A stretch of DNA of 64,000 nucleotides, from positions 1,614,001 through 1,678,000 of the forward strand of contig JAJEKV010000103.1 of the NCBI GenBank assembly GCA_021234155.1, written 5' to 3'. Under the pieces are notes generated by a model. It ran no database searches. It had not been told where the DNA came from and was given only the letters and a program-made list of their open reading frames with translations. This document shows, piece by piece, positions 61,591-64,000 of this stretch; positions within the stretch are counted from its first letter, which is position 1; each line of letters opens with the position of its first letter. The stretch is from Isoetes taiwanensis (lineage: Eukaryota > Streptophyta > Lycopodiopsida > Isoetales > Isoetaceae). The position numbers and the translations under genes were made by a program.

Positions 61591-64000
61591 TTGGGCTTGT
61601 GTTTTGTGCTTTTTAATAGGGATTAAGGGAAAATACCCGATAATGGTTATAATAGGTATAAGAGCTTACATCATTTTACCATTGTTGCCCTAAACAATTT
61701 TGTTATATTAGGAATAAACATGTGACCCGCCTGACCGCTTCTTTTGTATTCTATTTGCCATGAATCGATTCCTTTTAACCAAAATTTCGTTTGTTTGCTT
61801 ATTATGGTGGGTTTCTTTTGAATCGTTAAGGATAAAGAATGTGTGGCGGCGTGTACCGCTATACAACCATTGGATTAAGATAAACAATTTTGGTTCATTG
61901 AATCAGGGTGCGGCGCGAAAATAACTGTATTGCATAGGCTATGCTGCTGAAGCAGGTGTTTGTTCAAACTGTTTTCTCATTGATTGATTATCAGAAATAG
62001 CCTCTGTTGCTTTAGTAGAGGAGTTAATACCAGACTTGCTAAAAATTGTGACACTTGGCTGGCTATTCTTTGTCATAACTGTTGGTTGGTATTGGTTTCG
62101 CTGCGCCTTTCATTTACATGTGTTTTATAGAATTCTAACACTTTGTTTATCTACAACAAATCCTCGATTCTTTAATATTGATCGTTAGGAGTTTTTCCCT
62201 TTGCGATAAGATTTTGCAACAAAATTTGACACTAATTCTATATAACAAGTGACCGCGCCTGGAAACCGGTTTTGCTTCGTCACTTTTGTTTTCGATGGGC
62301 GAAGGTTATAAAGGTGGTGGTCCTCGCGGGGATCAATGTATCGCATTTGCTTTGATACCCTGCTCAGACTAACAAAGTAAATTGTTTGAAACACTTGAGT
62401 AAGTCCTCTTTTCCCTTCCATCATTTGTGGCAGTTTATTGTCATTGAAGATGGATTTGGAGCTTATTTCGTCAAATGGAACTATATGGGGCTGCATACAT
62501 CATAAAGAAGTTTGAATAGAATACGTATTGCATATAAAAAGCATCTTGAGGTTTTATTTTAGAAATTCGACGACTGGGTATGGTTTCAGTTATTCGATAA
62601 CTTTATTGTAAGCAATCAGAGTAGAGTTTGGAGAGCAGTCGACCTATATTTAAGTTTCATTCAATCCTACTACATTTGTGCATGTATTAGAATAATAAAG
62701 GCTTTACTAATGTACCATTGAAGCTTCCAACCAAGCAATGTTCTTGTCCTACTTAGCTTTAAGATCTTTGCATTAGGCACTTCTGATGTAGGTGGATTTG
62801 TGCATTTTGCTCTCTCTTGTCTGTTGGTAGTTAATACAAAGTTTTATATCCTTTGGTTTAAAATAGGCGTGTATTTATCAGAAACGGCGCATTTAGATAA
62901 CGACGTTGTATTCTGGAAATTTTTAAGACACTAGATCCTTGATTTTTATAAATCGATTTTAAAGGCAGTCATATTCGGGCTTTTGAGATATTGGATACTT
63001 ACATTATAGCTGTAAGATAGTGAAACTTGTTTGCTTAGTGCTTGGTTTGAAGAAAAGAATGTACACATGAATGCACCGTACTACATTTGTTGTTTGACGG
63101 AAAGGGAGTTATGACTATTGGACCATAAGTATTGGACTTGGGATGAATTTTGTAATCGGTTGATAATACAGTGGAAGAAGTTGGGGTGTGATCTTTGACC
63201 TAGGATTTGGTTGAAAAGGATTTTTGCTACGAAGAATGGACTATACTAAATGTAGTATCAATTGTACTTGAATGATATCATACACCTACATATTTACTTC
63301 ATACTTTAAAATTGAAGGCTCTGGGGGTATTTGGTGGTTAAATGGACTTGGGACGCCCTCTCCTCCTCCTCAAAAGCTACAAGATGCTATCCAGACCTTT
63401 CGTTTCCAATGATAGTCATATACCCTTAGAAAAACTTATAAATTTCTTAGAAAAATTAAAAAAAGGTGGACTTGGGCATTTTAGATATCATATTTCTCTT
63501 TGCTTTTGAACGTGCCTCTATTTAGTGGATGATTATTTGATTTATTGATTTTTGTATTAACTACCCGCGGGTTCTTTAATTAGAGACATATTAGTCGCTT
63601 TGCGGCAAAAGAACATAAGAGAGGAGATATGGGCGCATTAACGTGGATGCTACCTGGTGGCTGTCATTCAACTTTGAGCGTTTGGTTTATTTATGAATTA
63701 GACAGGAGAGTTAGATTTAAGTTGTTATCTATAGAAGAACATTGTATGGATTCCAAGTGCCAGATCCTTTATCGCACTTTGGTATGACATAGATAGATAG
63801 AAGCGAGGAACAGGTGTGCGTTCATGTTCTATCTCATAGACCAATTGATTCATTTGATGTTATAATCCTTCTTCTACTTATCGCTGTGTATCTACATGGC
63901 ACATTCTGCCACAACACTTTTATCTCATCTTAAGCACCGTATGTCTTTGCCGTGCCTTGTGCAAAGCTCTTTCCAGATATATAACTTATTCCTGCACTGT
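61591..64000. other. No gene recognised
   Basis: AT-rich sequence. The 103-codon frame at 62185-62496 (-) shows no domain. No RNA gene or repeat stands out. Confidence 0.35.

Overview
This is a nuclear window from a land plant. The evidence is a plant-type protein phosphatase 7 (PP7) gene with ordinary GT-AG introns, an L1-like LINE whose first ORF has a DUF4283-like fold, a Tnp2-type CACTA (EnSpm) element, and a plant-style C2-domain gene. The sequence is AT-rich and full of decayed transposons, with host genes far apart. A large genome, perhaps of a fern, lycophyte or gymnosperm, would fit, but I cannot name the species from sequence alone.

Layout. 0-12.5 kb: repeat-rich intergenic DNA, with an inverted-repeat foldback element at 261-698, several short tandem duplications, a nested duplication at 4.7-5.7 kb and a GC-rich hairpin at 8.54 kb. 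12.56-17.53 kb: a complete five-exon PP7 gene (+), the best-supported gene here. 17.5-25.8 kb: intergenic DNA with tandem duplications and two more copies of the hairpin-associated motif. 25.86-26.45 kb: a C2-domain gene (+) with apparent frameshifts. 27.8-28.2 kb: the 3' end of a LINE (-). 28.2-30.3 kb: a decayed multi-exon gene (+) for a Crypton/DUF3504-type tyrosine recombinase. 30.8-33.0 kb: a six-exon coiled-coil gene (-), whose N-terminal half resembles the start of animal FLASH/CASP8AP2. 33.2-37.7 kb: an L1-like LINE (-). About 38.0 kb: an LTR/primer-binding-site fragment. 38.27-41.4 kb: the transposase-bearing end of a CACTA element (-). 41.4-44.9 kb: no gene recognised. 44.9-53.05 kb: a diverged head-to-tail duplication of a roughly 4 kb unit; the left copy is visibly poor in CpG and the right copy is not. 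54.4-54.87 kb: a second cluster of the GACTAA-type repeats seen at the CACTA end. 57.6-59.15 kb: a badly decayed LINE reverse transcriptase (+). 59.2-64 kb: nothing coding recognised.

How it fits together. PP7 is a host gene (nuclear Ser/Thr phosphatase signalling). The FLASH-like gene looks like an intact host gene, and its exon phases all agree. The C2 gene may be a recent pseudogene or carry sequence errors. Nearly everything else is mobile DNA of several classes at different stages of decay. The most unusual items are the Crypton-type recombinase with short spliceosomal introns and a substituted catalytic histidine, the FLASH-like gene, and the CpG-asymmetric large duplication.
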